This document shows positions 34,501 through 45,921 of a stretch of DNA of 64,000 nucleotides, piece after piece. The DNA is from Sycon ciliatum (lineage: Eukaryota; Porifera; Calcarea; Leucosolenida; Sycettidae), in NCBI RefSeq assembly GCF_964019385.1, contig NC_088645.1, positions 32,387,517 to 32,451,516 on the forward strand. The letters are read 5' to 3'. Every line of letters begins with the position of its first letter. Position 1 is the stretch's first letter. The notes below the pieces were generated by a model. It saw only the letters and a list, made by a program, of their open reading frames with translations, was not told where the DNA came from and did no database searches. The position numbers and the translations under genes are program-made.

Positions 34501-37500
34501 GAACCTCCAATCTGAAAGCGTACACGAGTCGAAACAAAACAGGACGTACAAATTGTAGCGGTCAGATCCTTCGAATAACCTATACGACCATCCTATGACC
34601 CATCCAGCCAGCTTTTCAGAGAGGGAACTTTCCCCGATACTGAAAACTAAATTACTCGATTCGAATTAGTATTAAATTGCTTTCTCAGAGCGCTTTCGGC
34701 ATAAAAAGTGAATGCACTTGTTTACACAATCAGATTGGCTAATCGTTGGGTGGTCCGTAAACATTTTAGAATACAGAATGCACAGCATGTGGCTTTGTTC
34801 GTCAAATTTCCTTATTCCAATGGTGATCCATGCCCAGGAAAAATATCTCCTCAGCAAAAAAACACTTACATTTGTAAGTCACCATCGTGCCTGACTTTTC
34901 TCCTGATTGTCATGCCGGATGCTGTTAGTGCTGACGTGTTGGTAATGGACTGGCCGTCCTTGGAGAAGGTAGCAACTGTAGACCAGCCGCACTTCATGTG
35001 CCATGATGTGCCGGACACTTTACAAGTCTTGGCACATTGGTTGTCGCACTGCGGCAAAAGAACTGTATTCATAGGGGAGTGCAGAAAGGAAACGCAACGT
35101 ACATCAATATGTTAGACATAAAATTGCAATAGCATTATAGAAAAGAGCAAGCGTCATAATTATTTCTCACAATCAAAACTTCTGCCGCTAGGGTTTATCG
35201 GGTGTTAGCGGCCGTCGTGAGTTTTCTTCGGGAACGGATACGATAATTTATTTTTATTATTTTATTTTATCAAAACTTCTAACAATTGACCATCCAAATG
35301 TGCAGCCTTTTCATCACAATAGAATACACTGGAAAAGAAGCAGAAAAGGCAAAAATATATTATAGATATAGACCAGAGATGTGATGACAGTATCTCGAAG
35401 AATAGGAGCCAGAGAAACGGGGCAAAAAGCCTACAGCTTACACACGAGGGAAAGGGATGAGTGTGAAGGAACAAGACAAGAATATGATTTGACTTGTGAG
35501 CAGTGGTGTCGAACACTACACCATTTGGTTTCTGGTTACGTTTCTTTGCGCTGTTTCTATTACATCCCTGCTGTATGATAGCATGCCTTTGTTCCTGTCA
35601 GTCCCCCCAACTACATACAATGCTCTATATTTTTACCAATTTTGCAGTGCATTTCCATTCATTATATCTATTTTGGGGAACTGAGTGTTGCTTCCTACAT
35701 GGGAGCTCGCGGTTTTCCTGCCGACTTGAATTCTCACTTCACTGACTCACGACTGCCTTCCACAGCACAGAAGAATTCCATCGAACCGTCCACTCCCTTT
35801 ATTTTGCGCGTAAAAGTGGCATACGATCCACACAATGCTCTTGATGTTACTGGTGACCTGTTATTCTGTGATACACATTTCGGGGACCACTCATTCTGTG
35901 GGGAGTCATTCGGGCCACCAGTTTTCTTTGAACGCTCTCCATTTCTCTCTTTTACTCGCTCTTCGCCCCCGCCCCTTGAGTCTTTCTCTCACTCGCATTC
36001 CTTCTCTTCTTACCCCTATATCGCTCTTGCTTTTTCTGCCTCTCTATCTATCTCTCCCACCCATCTTTGTAGATACTCATCCAGTCCACCAATATCCGTT
36101 CACTGAGCCTCCTTGCTCTCATAATTCTACACCCGGCTGACCCAACGCATACGTGCACATGCATTACAGCTTCGCTAAGACACTTACATGAACTTGCTTC
36201 AGGTGCGAACAGTGCGTTCATTTGGAGCAAGGCGATACAGATCAGTATCAGGTGTCTACCTACATGTATATCCTTCATGATACTTCAGTAGGTGATAGTA
36301 TCGAGTAGCCAATCAGTACCACTCGGCACTTTTCTCCATTCCGTTGGGAGTGTTGGACACACAGTCTATCCCTCACTGCAAACGTTAACAGGGACGACGC
36401 TTTCAGTCTTGCAAGACCATTGAATACTATCAGACAAGGTGCAATATGTATGAAGGCAGCGGGGCCAGCTCGGCAACCTCACAGCAGGTAAAGATTGCGA
36501 TAGCCTGTGAACCGTGATTGTGTTTGTCTAAGACCTTAATCCAATCACGGCGATTTGATCAACTCTTCTTCCACAGGTGCAGAAAGTAAACAGGCCCAAT
36601 TCATGTTGAATCGTGCAACACCAACAGGAGATACAGCCGTTAGTCTGCTCACCTCTACAGAGTAGAGCCAAGAACACGCAGTTTCATGCCAAACCGCATA
36701 GGTTAGGTCAATCTATACTGTATGGCATGGGACATTAATTTGCTTGCCCTTCATCCCATTGCTGCTCCAATTCTCTCCGGCAGTGGTATTGTCTACACTA
36801 TATCCTTGCCGCGTGGGTGGCCCACAGCTTGGGGGCATCTTCCCCTTGACTCATTAGCAAGCCGGGGCACGTTTACGAAGCGTGGAGATGATCTAGTCCT
36901 TCTAGGCTCAGCAGTGATCTTGACATGCGGGCATCTTCAAGTGACAATCGTTTGACACCCTCCCCAGCTCCATGTCAATGCTAGCACGAGATCTCTCAGA
37001 CTGTCTCACGATGTTTCCTCACCAACATCACTGGGTGCCGTGGAGGCTGTACTTGAACGCTAGATACCCGTGCACCAAATGTTTAGCTCCCTCGGTATTA
37101 GACTGTTTTCACATCCAGATTAGCTCCCTCCCTCCATTTTAGCTCATTTTCTTCCTGTTGAAGTTGCGCTTCTGTTTATGTTGGCCATACAAGAGGCTTA
37201 GGTATACTGAAAAGAACGAGAAAAGGAGAAAGAACGATGGATAAAAACATTTTCAGGAAATCAGATTGATCATGAGTTGCCAGGACCGGTGGATATGCCA
37301 AGGGATGTTCGTGAGTCATGTCTTGCACGTTAAATCGTATCCCAATTAGAAGGCAAAAATCTGGACTACAAAACTGACTGCGAACGCCAGGTGTGGAATG
37401 CCAAGTGTGGAGTGAGCGTCCTTCGCTTTGGCAACAGATGCTTTAGTACTAGTTCCAATATCATGCAATTGGTGCCTGTTTTCTCGTGCCTTGTGTTCGA

Positions 37501-39515
37501 TGGTAACATTGAGTTTGGAATGAATGCCATCGTACGAATTCATGATGCCACGCAGTGCTCAGCTCGACATGTGCTGTCGTTGCTCAACATCTGTTGATGT
37601 TGGGTATAGGATGAGCTGAAGCCTTGACTTTTCCAGCTTGTGTAGACCCTCCAGACCTTTGACAATACGATGTAGGGACACCAGGTACGATGTCGGTTAT
37701 AATTTGCACCAGTTGCTTGAAACGATTGAGAGACTAGGGCATAATAATGTGATCGAACTGTTTCCTCGATTACGCAAAAAAGCTTTTCAGAAGAAAACAT
37801 CTATCGCAGGTGGATGCCTGCCATCAAAACACAAATGTGGCAAATGGGATTTTGGCCTTTGGCCTCTGGTTGGTGGATCTGACCTATCCTCCCCCACCGT
37901 TTAGGAGCCGCATCTGACGCCTGATCATGGGGTGGTGGCGTCCCACGGAAGCGGAAAGGTGGTTCTTGACCAGGGAGTTGTACGACTACTTGTTCATGAC
38001 CTACCCAGTACGCGAACCCGTCGAATTTTTTATTTTATTTTTTTACATAACACAAATTAATCACGCGCCCCTCGGTTTTTTTAACGCAGAGCGCCGAGAA
38101 AAGTGCAACACGAAGCTAGCATAAAAGGGATCAGGCGCATTCTGTTCCATGCAAGCACAGCAGTTTGTATTGCGTGTTCCACACTCAAGATTCAGTGGAA
38201 TGAAATCGGTCCCTGCTAGGCTTGCTCGCTTCGCGCAATCATCAGGAGACATCTCAAGGCTGTTGTTGCTCGAGTAGAAACGGATTTAGTCAACTGGACC
38301 TTGTTTATTGGAAAGTTCCGGGGCACTGATCTTTTCGCATCCCAATTGAGCACTGTTACTTGTTTTCAAGGTTATTCTGTTGTGGGTTCAACATTTTTTA
38401 CCGCCAACGTACCCCTACAGCGAGAAAAATCATAATGTCATACTAGTACTGTTTTCAGAGAAGAGAGTTTAATAAACAAGCGATCGTGGCGAGCAAAACC
38501 AAGATAAAGTTAAACTCTCCGATTTTTGTTCACCTGGAAATAGACTGGAGATTCCGAAACCCAACCAAGTAGAAATGGTTATTAACTAGTGCTGATAGAG
38601 ACAAGAAATATCCCTCTGTTCACCATCAGTCATACTTGCCTAAGCCCTCCTCACGACGCGGAAAAAGTGAAGTAAATTATCTTGTTCGTTCCAGAAGGGA
38701 ACTCAGGACGGCTGCTAACACCCTATAACCCTATAAATCTAGCGGCAGATGCAGTGCCTAACCGTAGGGCTGAGGGGATAAGTGTCATATCCACTGGCAC
38801 AAGTGCATTCAGAGCTCAAGTATCAAATTTATATTCCGGGGGCCCTATTGCTTATCGAAAGAAAAAATAATGATGCTTAATTCTAGGTGTTCGGCGAATG
38901 GCTATACAGTGCACTCCATGTATATTGACGTTGTTGGTTTGACAGCATGAACAAGGTGTTCTGTACTAGTATTGGATTATGTAATACCATAGTGTACTAT
39001 AATGTACGGATGGACATAAGAGGGGAACCATGTGTCCTTTACTACTGTAAGTGACTTTTGTGACTAGTTACTAGTTACATGTAGATCCGGGACAGAAGGT
39101 GATCGCACTCAATTCACCCAGCATCATGTCAATGAGGGAAACATAGTCATGTCAAGTGTTCTCGTATATGCTAGAAGTTGAACAAGTCGCCAGAGTTTCG
39201 CGTTGACAACAATGGTCTGGCAATTCAAGTCTGACTGTTTCTTTGTAATATTGATAATCAAGGTTAACACCTGGCATTTTCGGCACATGCACCATACAGC
39301 AGTACTCCCTGCGCGAAAGAGCTTTGGCCTGGACAGATTGAACAGGCGACTCTTGGGCCTTTTATAGACCGTATTGTGCCCATTTTTCCTCTTGACCTCA
39401 TGGGTATCTAGACAACACAGATCCGCAATCACTTACTGGAGGAAGTCGATTGGTTAGCAGCAGGTGACGACTCAACAAAGCACATTGAGCCTAGAATAAG
39501 AAAAATAATCCTCAT
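31516..39515 (-). CDS. Gene B2: 3'-truncated duplicate of gene B1
   Basis: Exons (minus): 39515-39437, 35062-34870, 34511-34388, 33955-33844, 32946-32758, 32315-32043, and a cut exon 7 from 31659 to the duplication junction at 31523. Exons 2-6 are the same as in B1, so signal peptide and all three Ig-like domains are intact. Exon 1 has a 9-base in-frame deletion after the signal peptide. Exon 7 loses its second half, and exons 8-9 (membrane-proximal domain, stalk, anchor) are missing. Read straight on, the frame meets a stop about 10 codons after the junction. The junction also contains a GTAAGC donor (exon end 31516, phase 1) that could splice in frame to exon 2 of B1 at 24538. A Penelope-like element ends 10 bases before the ATG, so the normal promoter is 7.2 kb away. 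Function is uncertain; it may be a pseudogene. Confidence 0.65.
33214..33675. mobile_element. Nested foldback element, duplicate copy
   Basis: Copy of 22690-23151 carried by the segmental duplication, including the perfect palindrome at 33294-33373. Confidence 0.85.
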
Positions 39516-39525
39516 ATTTAGAAGA
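39514..39525. repeat. Target-site duplication, left copy
   Basis: ATATTTAGAAGA. It is repeated at 46743-46754 after the inserted element and is present once at the empty site in unit 1 (about 28999-29010). Confidence 0.9.
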
Positions 39526-39928
39526 TGAAAAGGCGACGAGGAGACAATAACTTTATTAATGCGATTAATAGTATAAGTGAAGCGGACATTACAAAATGAT
39601 GAATGAGAATACATGTATCTAAAATGGTTGTTCCTAATCGATTTTCTTGAGACTATCATCAGGGAAAAATCGTCTCACAATAGAGGCTATACGGAAAACA
39701 AACTACTTATAGGTTATAGGATAGTGGGGAGTATACAAGGTGAGGTGTGAAGAAAAAAAAAACTAAAGTGGGAGAGAAGACGAAAGAAATTAGAAGAAAA
39801 GATGTGAGAGTGTTCAGACGGTGTGAGCTACTACAAAAGGTGAGTGAAATGAAGGCGTGGAAGCAGGTGACTGTGATAGAGTGAGGAAGTGTGAGGTGTA
39901 GGTGTATGCGAATGTATGTGTGTGAATG
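39526..39928 (-). repeat. Penelope pseudo-LTR, 3' copy
   Basis: Non-coding terminal sequence downstream of the first ORF, repeated from 42691 and 45858. It contains an A-run of variable length (near 39755) and a CTGATGA ... GAAA segment (39631-39666) discussed as a hammerhead-like core. Confidence 0.85.
39631..39666 (-). ncRNA. Hammerhead-like core in Penelope pseudo-LTR
   Basis: The minus strand reads TTCC, CTGATGA, an unpaired segment, GAAA, a self-complementary ATCGAT, TA, GGAA. Stem I (TTCC/GGAA), both conserved boxes and a stem III candidate are present, but stem II does not pair. Hammerheads are known in Penelope-like terminal repeats, so this may be a decayed or minimal version. The same sequence recurs in the other pseudo-LTR copies (near 42800 and 45967). 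Confidence 0.35.
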
Positions 39929-42754
39929 CTAGGTGAAGAGTCTCAATTTTGTGACATTTTCTTTCTGAATGCATAGATTAGGATTGTGTTTACGGATGAA
40001 AACAGCTTCTAATACCTTAAGTTCACGAAACCTACGAGCACGGCACAAAACAGTGAAGCATGAATCGTCATACACTGAGCGGCATTGGCTACTAGACAAG
40101 AGGTGTTTTTTAATTGCTGACCCTTTCGTTGTGCTCTCACCTTCAGTCCGGTCATCTTCATCTTGGTTGTCCAACTCACTCTCTTCATCACTGCTCACAC
40201 CTTCTTCATCCTCTTCCTCTTCCATCCCGTCCTCTGCACCCGACGACAATCCCACGCTACTGCTCACTGCCAGTCCATGTCCGGTTGTAGATGCCATTAC
40301 CAGCGCACGAGTCATGCTCCTTGTTACTGGTCTCCGTACCTGTGCTTGTCCATTTCCTACAGTCTCACGTAACTGTGCACTTGCAGTGGGTTCACCCGCT
40401 GCTGTAATAGTGTGGTTCTGTTGTGCAACTGGCACCTGTTTGCGGGGACGGCCTCGCCCAGGTCGCTGGGCTTTGGCTGCATCTGACAAAAGGTACAATG
40501 GTACATGTAGTTTGACGCGTGCGTTCAGGTGCTGAAGGGTTCTTCCTACATATCGGCTATCACAATGCCGACATTCAAAATGATAGATTACATGGCTAAT
40601 TAGTTGGGTAGGAAGAACATCCTTCTTCACCGTGAACGCACGGGCCGTAGTGAAGACAGTTGTCAATGCTGTGGCAAAATAGGTTTGTCTGACCACAGTC
40701 CTCACGGCGCGGGCCACATCCAGCGAAATTTGACCTTTCCATGGAAGTCGTAAAAATACACGACATGGGTCAGGTCCAAACTCAGGCTCGGCAACCTGAA
40801 TATCAGGTTCACTAAACAGCTTACTGAGGAGCTGAACAGGATATCCATTCCGAACGAATACCTTCTTCAGGAAACAAAGCTCTTGCTGAAGCTTATCAGG
40901 CGAGCAAATCCGCCTAGCGCGCATGATCAAATTTCGTACGAGATTAGTTTTGTATAAAGTCGAGCAATAGGAGTCGTAGACAATGTATTGCCCGGTGAAC
41001 GTTGGTTTTCGATATACTGAAGTTGAAACAGCCATCTCCGTTTTCTCGACTAACACATCGAGAAAAGACAAACGGTTTGACTGCTCATGTTCACATGTAA
41101 ATTTCAGAGCGGGATGTAGGTTGTTGAGCATACCAAGAAACTCATTCGATTGTTCCAGATTACGGAAATGCGTGAACGAATCATCTACGAATCTAACATA
41201 TAAGCTTGGCCACATCGCACTTGGAATCTTCGATTCATAAAACCCGACAAACACATTGGCCAGAACTGGACCTAATGGTGAACCCATGGCCACCCCGTCA
41301 ATTTGGCGGTACATGGTGTCATCAAAAGAAAATTCAACATCAGTTGTCATCATCTGCATTAGTCTGCGGAACGCAGTTTCGGACATCCAGGGAGAATCGA
41401 ACTGTTTACTGTACTCTTTATCGTGGTACAGAGCATTAGCGCAAATGTCAATTGTCTCCATCACGGGCACATTGGTGAACAAGCTTACAACGTCGAAGGA
41501 GCACATGTGGGAAGAAGACGGTACTGGCTGCTCACGCAGGATATCGATGAATTGGAAAGTGTCTTTTACATTGTGTTTGCAATAGTACTTAGCCACTGGT
41601 GTAATCATATCGCACAACCATTTCGAAACTGTATATTGAGGTGAACCACACATTGAAAGTATTGGGCGAAGGGGACAATCCTTCTTATGGATTTTCGGCA
41701 ATCCATAAAGTCTGGGCCGTGTTGAACCAATCGGTTTAATTCGTAAGTACTCATATTTAGATATTTCCTCTGCATTCCGCAGCTTCCGCAAGTACTTGAT
41801 GATATCAGATTCTATAGCAATTGTACGGTCGTGTATCTGTACAGGGCCTAACTTAACAAACTTCGACCGATCATCAAGGATAGTAGCCATCTTCGTGTGG
41901 TATTGTTCTTTAGTGATTATAACAGTGGCTCTACCTTTGTCCGGTCTCGTGATAATAATGTCTTTCCGTGCTCTGAGATCTCGGAGGGCTTTCAAGTGCT
42001 CTCGAGACAAAGAGAAAGATTTACGGTCTGGTTGTTGTGTGGCATGCTCTTCAGCTATCGATCTCAGCTTGGCAGCACAAAGTGACTTCTGAGTATCCGA
42101 ACAAGGTCTGAATTCAGATAATTTATTGTAAAGTAGTTCAAATTCCATTAAAGTCACTTCAGGTTTCAGCGAAGTAGGAGGAACTCCGTAATCAATGCCC
42201 CTACACAAGAGATCTTTCTCTATGTTGCTAAGTTCTACATTGGCGATGTTGATGATGGTGCTATGGTCAATGGTGAAGGAGCCGAACCGTTTCTTACGAA
42301 GCCAGTCAAAATTCTTACGATATTTTGTAATCAGGCGAACTTGTTGGTTAGCGTCGTTCTGAGACAGAAGGTTCGAGAAACGTAAGAAGTCCAACGGCGA
42401 GAGAAAGGAACGAGCCAGAGCGTATAGATGTCTGAACTGGGATTTGACTTTGCTAAGAGTGTCCTTACTACGGCTAATATCGTCTTTGATAAAAACCCGT
42501 TCCAGCTTGAGTGAATGATAAGCTTTTGCCTTGTGAACGCGGTTTTGTATAGACTGAGGGCAAACACCATACTCTAAACATTGTGTGAGGAATGTAAGGT
42601 TATGTGCAATACTACGGCAAACAAAGCGCTTCCTAATAATTGCGTTCAGGCAATCAACCTGAGTAGCAGAATATCTCCTTTTGAAGTAAATGAAAAGGCG
42701 ACGAGGAGACAATAACTTTATTAATGCGATTAATAGTATAAGTGAAGCGGACAT
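39929..42754 (-). CDS. Penelope-like reverse transcriptase/GIY-YIG endonuclease, unit 1
   Basis: 941 residues, intact. The N-terminal region is basic (RRLFIYFKRRYS). Reverse transcriptase: RPDKGRATVI at 270, RPRLYGLPKIHK at 346, motif A CSFDVVSLFTNVP at 418 (Asp 421), motif B MGSPLGPVLANVF at 490, motif C YVRFVDDSF at 519 (Asp 524/525), then LSFLDV and YRKPTFTGQY. C-terminal GIY-YIG endonuclease: VIYHFECRHCDSRYVGRT at 722 with the Cys-x2-Cys between the GIY and YIG strands that marks Penelope-like enzymes, helix Arg 746, and the final LEAVFIRKHNPNLC with catalytic Glu 916. About 125 residues are inserted inside the endonuclease (753-877), including an AT-hook-like PGRGRPRK and a Glu/Asp-rich tract. 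The protein should copy element RNA primed at a nicked target in the nucleus. The start codon lies in the pseudo-LTR of the neighbouring unit. Confidence 0.95.
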   Translation of the reverse strand: MSASLILLIALIKLLSPRRLFIYFKRRYSATQVDCLNAIIRKRFVCRSIAHNLTFLTQCLEYGVCPQSIQNRVHKAKAYHSLKLERVFIKDDISRSKDTLSKVKSQFRHLYALARSFLSPLDFLRFSNLLSQNDANQQVRLITKYRKNFDWLRKKRFGSFTIDHSTIINIANVELSNIEKDLLCRGIDYGVPPTSLKPEVTLMEFELLYNKLSEFRPCSDTQKSLCAAKLRSIAEEHATQQPDRKSFSLSREHLKALRDLRARKDIIITRPDKGRATVIITKEQYHTKMATILDDRSKFVKLGPVQIHDRTIAIESDIIKYLRKLRNAEEISKYEYLRIKPIGSTRPRLYGLPKIHKKDCPLRPILSMCGSPQYTVSKWLCDMITPVAKYYCKHNVKDTFQFIDILREQPVPSSSHMCSFDVVSLFTNVPVMETIDICANALYHDKEYSKQFDSPWMSETAFRRLMQMMTTDVEFSFDDTMYRQIDGVAMGSPLGPVLANVFVGFYESKIPSAMWPSLYVRFVDDSFTHFRNLEQSNEFLGMLNNLHPALKFTCEHEQSNRLSFLDVLVEKTEMAVSTSVYRKPTFTGQYIVYDSYCSTLYKTNLVRNLIMRARRICSPDKLQQELCFLKKVFVRNGYPVQLLSKLFSEPDIQVAEPEFGPDPCRVFLRLPWKGQISLDVARAVRTVVRQTYFATALTTVFTTARAFTVKKDVLPTQLISHVIYHFECRHCDSRYVGRTLQHLNARVKLHVPLYLLSDAAKAQRPGRGRPRKQVPVAQQNHTITAAGEPTASAQLRETVGNGQAQVRRPVTRSMTRALVMASTTGHGLAVSSSVGLSSGAEDGMEEEEDEEGVSSDEESELDNQDEDDRTEGESTTKGSAIKKHLLSSSQCRSVYDDSCFTVLCRARRFRELKVLEAVFIRKHNPNLCIQKENVTKLRLFT

Positions 42755-43095
42755 TACAAAATGATGAATGAGAATACATGTATCTAAAATGGTTGTTCCT
42801 AATCGATTTTCTTGAGACTATCATCAGGGAAAAATCGTCTCACAATAGAGGCTATACGGAAAACAAACTACTTATAGGTTATAGGATAGTGGGGAGTATA
42901 CAAGGTGAGGTGTGAAGAAAAAAAAAAAACTAAAGTGGGAGAGAAGACGAAAGAAATTAGAAGAAAAGATGTGAGAGTGTTCAGACGGTGTGAGCTACTA
43001 CAAAAGGTGAGTGAAATGAAGGCGTGGAAGCAGGTGACTGTGATAGAGTGAGGAAGTGTGAGGTGTAGGTGTATGCGAATGTATGTGTGTGAATG

Positions 43096-45921
43096 CTAGG
43101 TGAAGAGTCTCAATTTTGTGACATTTTCTTTCTGAATGCATAGATTAGGATTGTGTTTACGGATGAAAACAGCTTCTAATACCTTAAGTTCACGAAACCT
43201 ACGAGCACGGCACAAAACAGTGAAGCATGAATCGTCATACACTGAGCGGCATTGGCTACTAGACAAGAGGTGTTTTTTAATTGCTGACCCTTTCGTTGTG
43301 CTCTCACCTTCAGTCCGGTCATCTTCATCTTGGTTGTCCAACTCACTCTCTTCATCACTGCTCACACCTTCTTCATCCTCTTCCTCTTCCATCCCGTCCT
43401 CTGCACCCGACGACAATCCCACGCTACTGCTCACTGCCAGTCCATGTCCGGTTGTAGATGCCATTACCAGCGCACGAGTCATGCTCCTTGTTACTGGTCT
43501 CCGTACCTGTGCTTGTCCATTTCCTACAGTCTCACGTAACTGTGCACTTGCAGTGGGTTCACCCGCTGCTGTAATAGTGTGGTTCTGTTGTGCAACTGGC
43601 ACCTGTTTGCGGGGACGGCCTCGCCCAGGTCGCTGGGCTTTGGCTGCATCTGACAAAAGGTACAATGGTACATGTAGTTTGACGCGTGCGTTCAGGTGCT
43701 GAAGGGTTCTTCCTACATATCGGCTATCACAATGCCGACATTCAAAATGATAGATTACATGGCTAATTAGTTGGGTAGGAAGAACATCCTTCTTCACCGT
43801 GAACGCACGGGCCGTAGTGAAGACAGTTGTCAATGCTGTGGCAAAATAGGTTTGTCTGACCACAGTCCTCACGGCGCGGGCCACATCCAGCGAAATTTGA
43901 CCTTTCCATGGAAGTCGTAAAAATACACGACATGGGTCAGGTCCAAACTCAGGCTCGGCAACCTGAATATCAGGTTCACTAAACAGCTTACTGAGGAGCT
44001 GAACAGGATATCCATTCCGAACGAATACCTTCTTCAGGAAACAAAGCTCTTGCTGAAGCTTATCAGGCGAGCAAATCCGCCTAGCGCGCATGATCAAATT
44101 TCGTACGAGATTAGTTTTGTATAAAGTCGAGCAATAGGAGTCGTAGACAATGTATTGCCCGGTGAACGTTGGTTTTCGATATACTGAAGTTGAAACAGCC
44201 ATCTCCGTTTTCTCGACTAACACATCGAGAAAAGACAAACGGTTTGACTGCTCATGTTCACATGTAAATTTCAGAGCGGGATGTAGGTTGTTGAGCATAC
44301 CAAGAAACTCATTCGATTGTTCCAGATTACGGAAATGCGTGAACGAATCATCTACGAATCTAACATATAAGCTTGGCCACATCGCACTTGGAATCTTCGA
44401 TTCATAAAACCCGACAAACACATTGGCCAGAACTGGACCTAATGGTGAACCCATGGCCACCCCGTCAATTTGGCGGTACATGGTGTCATCAAAAGAAAAT
44501 TCAACATCAGTTGTCATCATCTGCATTAGTCTGCGGAACGCAGTTTCGGACATCCAGGGAGAATCGAACTGTTTACTGTACTCTTTATCGTGGTACAGAG
44601 CATTAGCGCAAATGTCAATTGTCTCCATCACGGGCACATTGGTGAACAAGCTTACAACGTCGAAGGAGCACATGTGGGAAGAAGACGGTACTGGCTGCTC
44701 ACGCAGGATATCGATGAATTGGAAAGTGTCTTTTACATTGTGTTTGCAATAGTACTTAGCCACTGGTGTAATCATATCGCACAACCATTTCGAAACTGTA
44801 TATTGAGGTGAACCACACATTGAAAGTATTGGGCGAAGGGGACAATCCTTCTTATGGATTTTCGGCAATCCATAAAGTCTGGGCCGTGTTGAACCAATCG
44901 GTTTAATTCGTAAGTACTCATATTTAGATATTTCCTCTGCATTCCGCAGCTTCCGCAAGTACTTGATGATATCAGATTCTATAGCAATTGTACGGTCGTG
45001 TATCTGTACAGGGCCTAACTTAACAAACTTCGACCGATCATCAAGGATAGTAGCCATCTTCGTGTGGTATTGTTCTTTAGTGATTATAACAGTGGCTCTA
45101 CCTTTGTCCGGTCTCGTGATAATAATGTCTTTCCGTGCTCTGAGATCTCGGAGGGCTTTCAAGTGCTCTCGAGACAAAGAGAAAGATTTACGGTCTGGTT
45201 GTTGTGTGGCATGCTCTTCAGCTATCGATCTCAGCTTGGCAGCACAAAGTGACTTCTGAGTATCCGAACAAGGTCTGAATTCAGATAATTTATTGTAAAG
45301 TAGTTCAAATTCCATTAAAGTCACTTCAGGTTTCAGCGAAGTAGGAGGAACTCCGTAATCAATGCCCCTACACAAGAGATCTTTCTCTATGTTGCTAAGT
45401 TCTACATTGGCGATGTTGATGATGGTGCTATGGTCAATGGTGAAGGAGCCGAACCGTTTCTTACGAAGCCAGTCAAAATTCTTACGATATTTTGTAATCA
45501 GGCGAACTTGTTGGTTAGCGTCGTTCTGAGACAGAAGGTTCGAGAAACGCAAGAAGTCCAACGGCGAGAGAAAGGAACGAGCCAGAGCGTATAGATGTCT
45601 GAACTGGGATTTGACTTTGCTAAGAGTGTCCTTACTACGGCTAATATCGTCTTTGATAAAAACCCGTTCCAGCTTGAGTGAATGATAAGCTTTTGCCTTG
45701 TGAACGCGGTTTTGTATAGACTGAGGGCAAACACCATACTCTAAACATTGTGTGAGGAATGTAAGGTTATGTGCAATACTACGGCAAACAAAGCGCTTCC
45801 TAATAATTGCGTTCAGGCAATCAACCTGAGTAGCAGAATATCTCCTTTTGAAGTAAATGAAAAGGCGACGAGGAGACAATAACTTTATTAATGCGATTAA
45901 TAGTATAAGTGAAGCGGACAT
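43096..45921 (-). CDS. Penelope-like reverse transcriptase/GIY-YIG endonuclease, unit 2
   Basis: The tandem copy of the ORF at 39929-42754. The translated protein is identical over all 941 residues; the one base change seen within it (near 45550) is silent in this frame. All catalytic residues of the reverse transcriptase and GIY-YIG domains are kept. It starts in the pseudo-LTR of the third, partial unit (45858 onward). Confidence 0.95.
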   Translation of the reverse strand: MSASLILLIALIKLLSPRRLFIYFKRRYSATQVDCLNAIIRKRFVCRSIAHNLTFLTQCLEYGVCPQSIQNRVHKAKAYHSLKLERVFIKDDISRSKDTLSKVKSQFRHLYALARSFLSPLDFLRFSNLLSQNDANQQVRLITKYRKNFDWLRKKRFGSFTIDHSTIINIANVELSNIEKDLLCRGIDYGVPPTSLKPEVTLMEFELLYNKLSEFRPCSDTQKSLCAAKLRSIAEEHATQQPDRKSFSLSREHLKALRDLRARKDIIITRPDKGRATVIITKEQYHTKMATILDDRSKFVKLGPVQIHDRTIAIESDIIKYLRKLRNAEEISKYEYLRIKPIGSTRPRLYGLPKIHKKDCPLRPILSMCGSPQYTVSKWLCDMITPVAKYYCKHNVKDTFQFIDILREQPVPSSSHMCSFDVVSLFTNVPVMETIDICANALYHDKEYSKQFDSPWMSETAFRRLMQMMTTDVEFSFDDTMYRQIDGVAMGSPLGPVLANVFVGFYESKIPSAMWPSLYVRFVDDSFTHFRNLEQSNEFLGMLNNLHPALKFTCEHEQSNRLSFLDVLVEKTEMAVSTSVYRKPTFTGQYIVYDSYCSTLYKTNLVRNLIMRARRICSPDKLQQELCFLKKVFVRNGYPVQLLSKLFSEPDIQVAEPEFGPDPCRVFLRLPWKGQISLDVARAVRTVVRQTYFATALTTVFTTARAFTVKKDVLPTQLISHVIYHFECRHCDSRYVGRTLQHLNARVKLHVPLYLLSDAAKAQRPGRGRPRKQVPVAQQNHTITAAGEPTASAQLRETVGNGQAQVRRPVTRSMTRALVMASTTGHGLAVSSSVGLSSGAEDGMEEEEDEEGVSSDEESELDNQDEDDRTEGESTTKGSAIKKHLLSSSQCRSVYDDSCFTVLCRARRFRELKVLEAVFIRKHNPNLCIQKENVTKLRLFT

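Noticed and set aside
39969-40535. 188-codon plus-strand frame, repeated at 43136-43702
   Set aside because: Antisense shadow of the Penelope-like ORF insertion region; its Ser/Pro content mirrors the acidic and basic tracts on the real strand.
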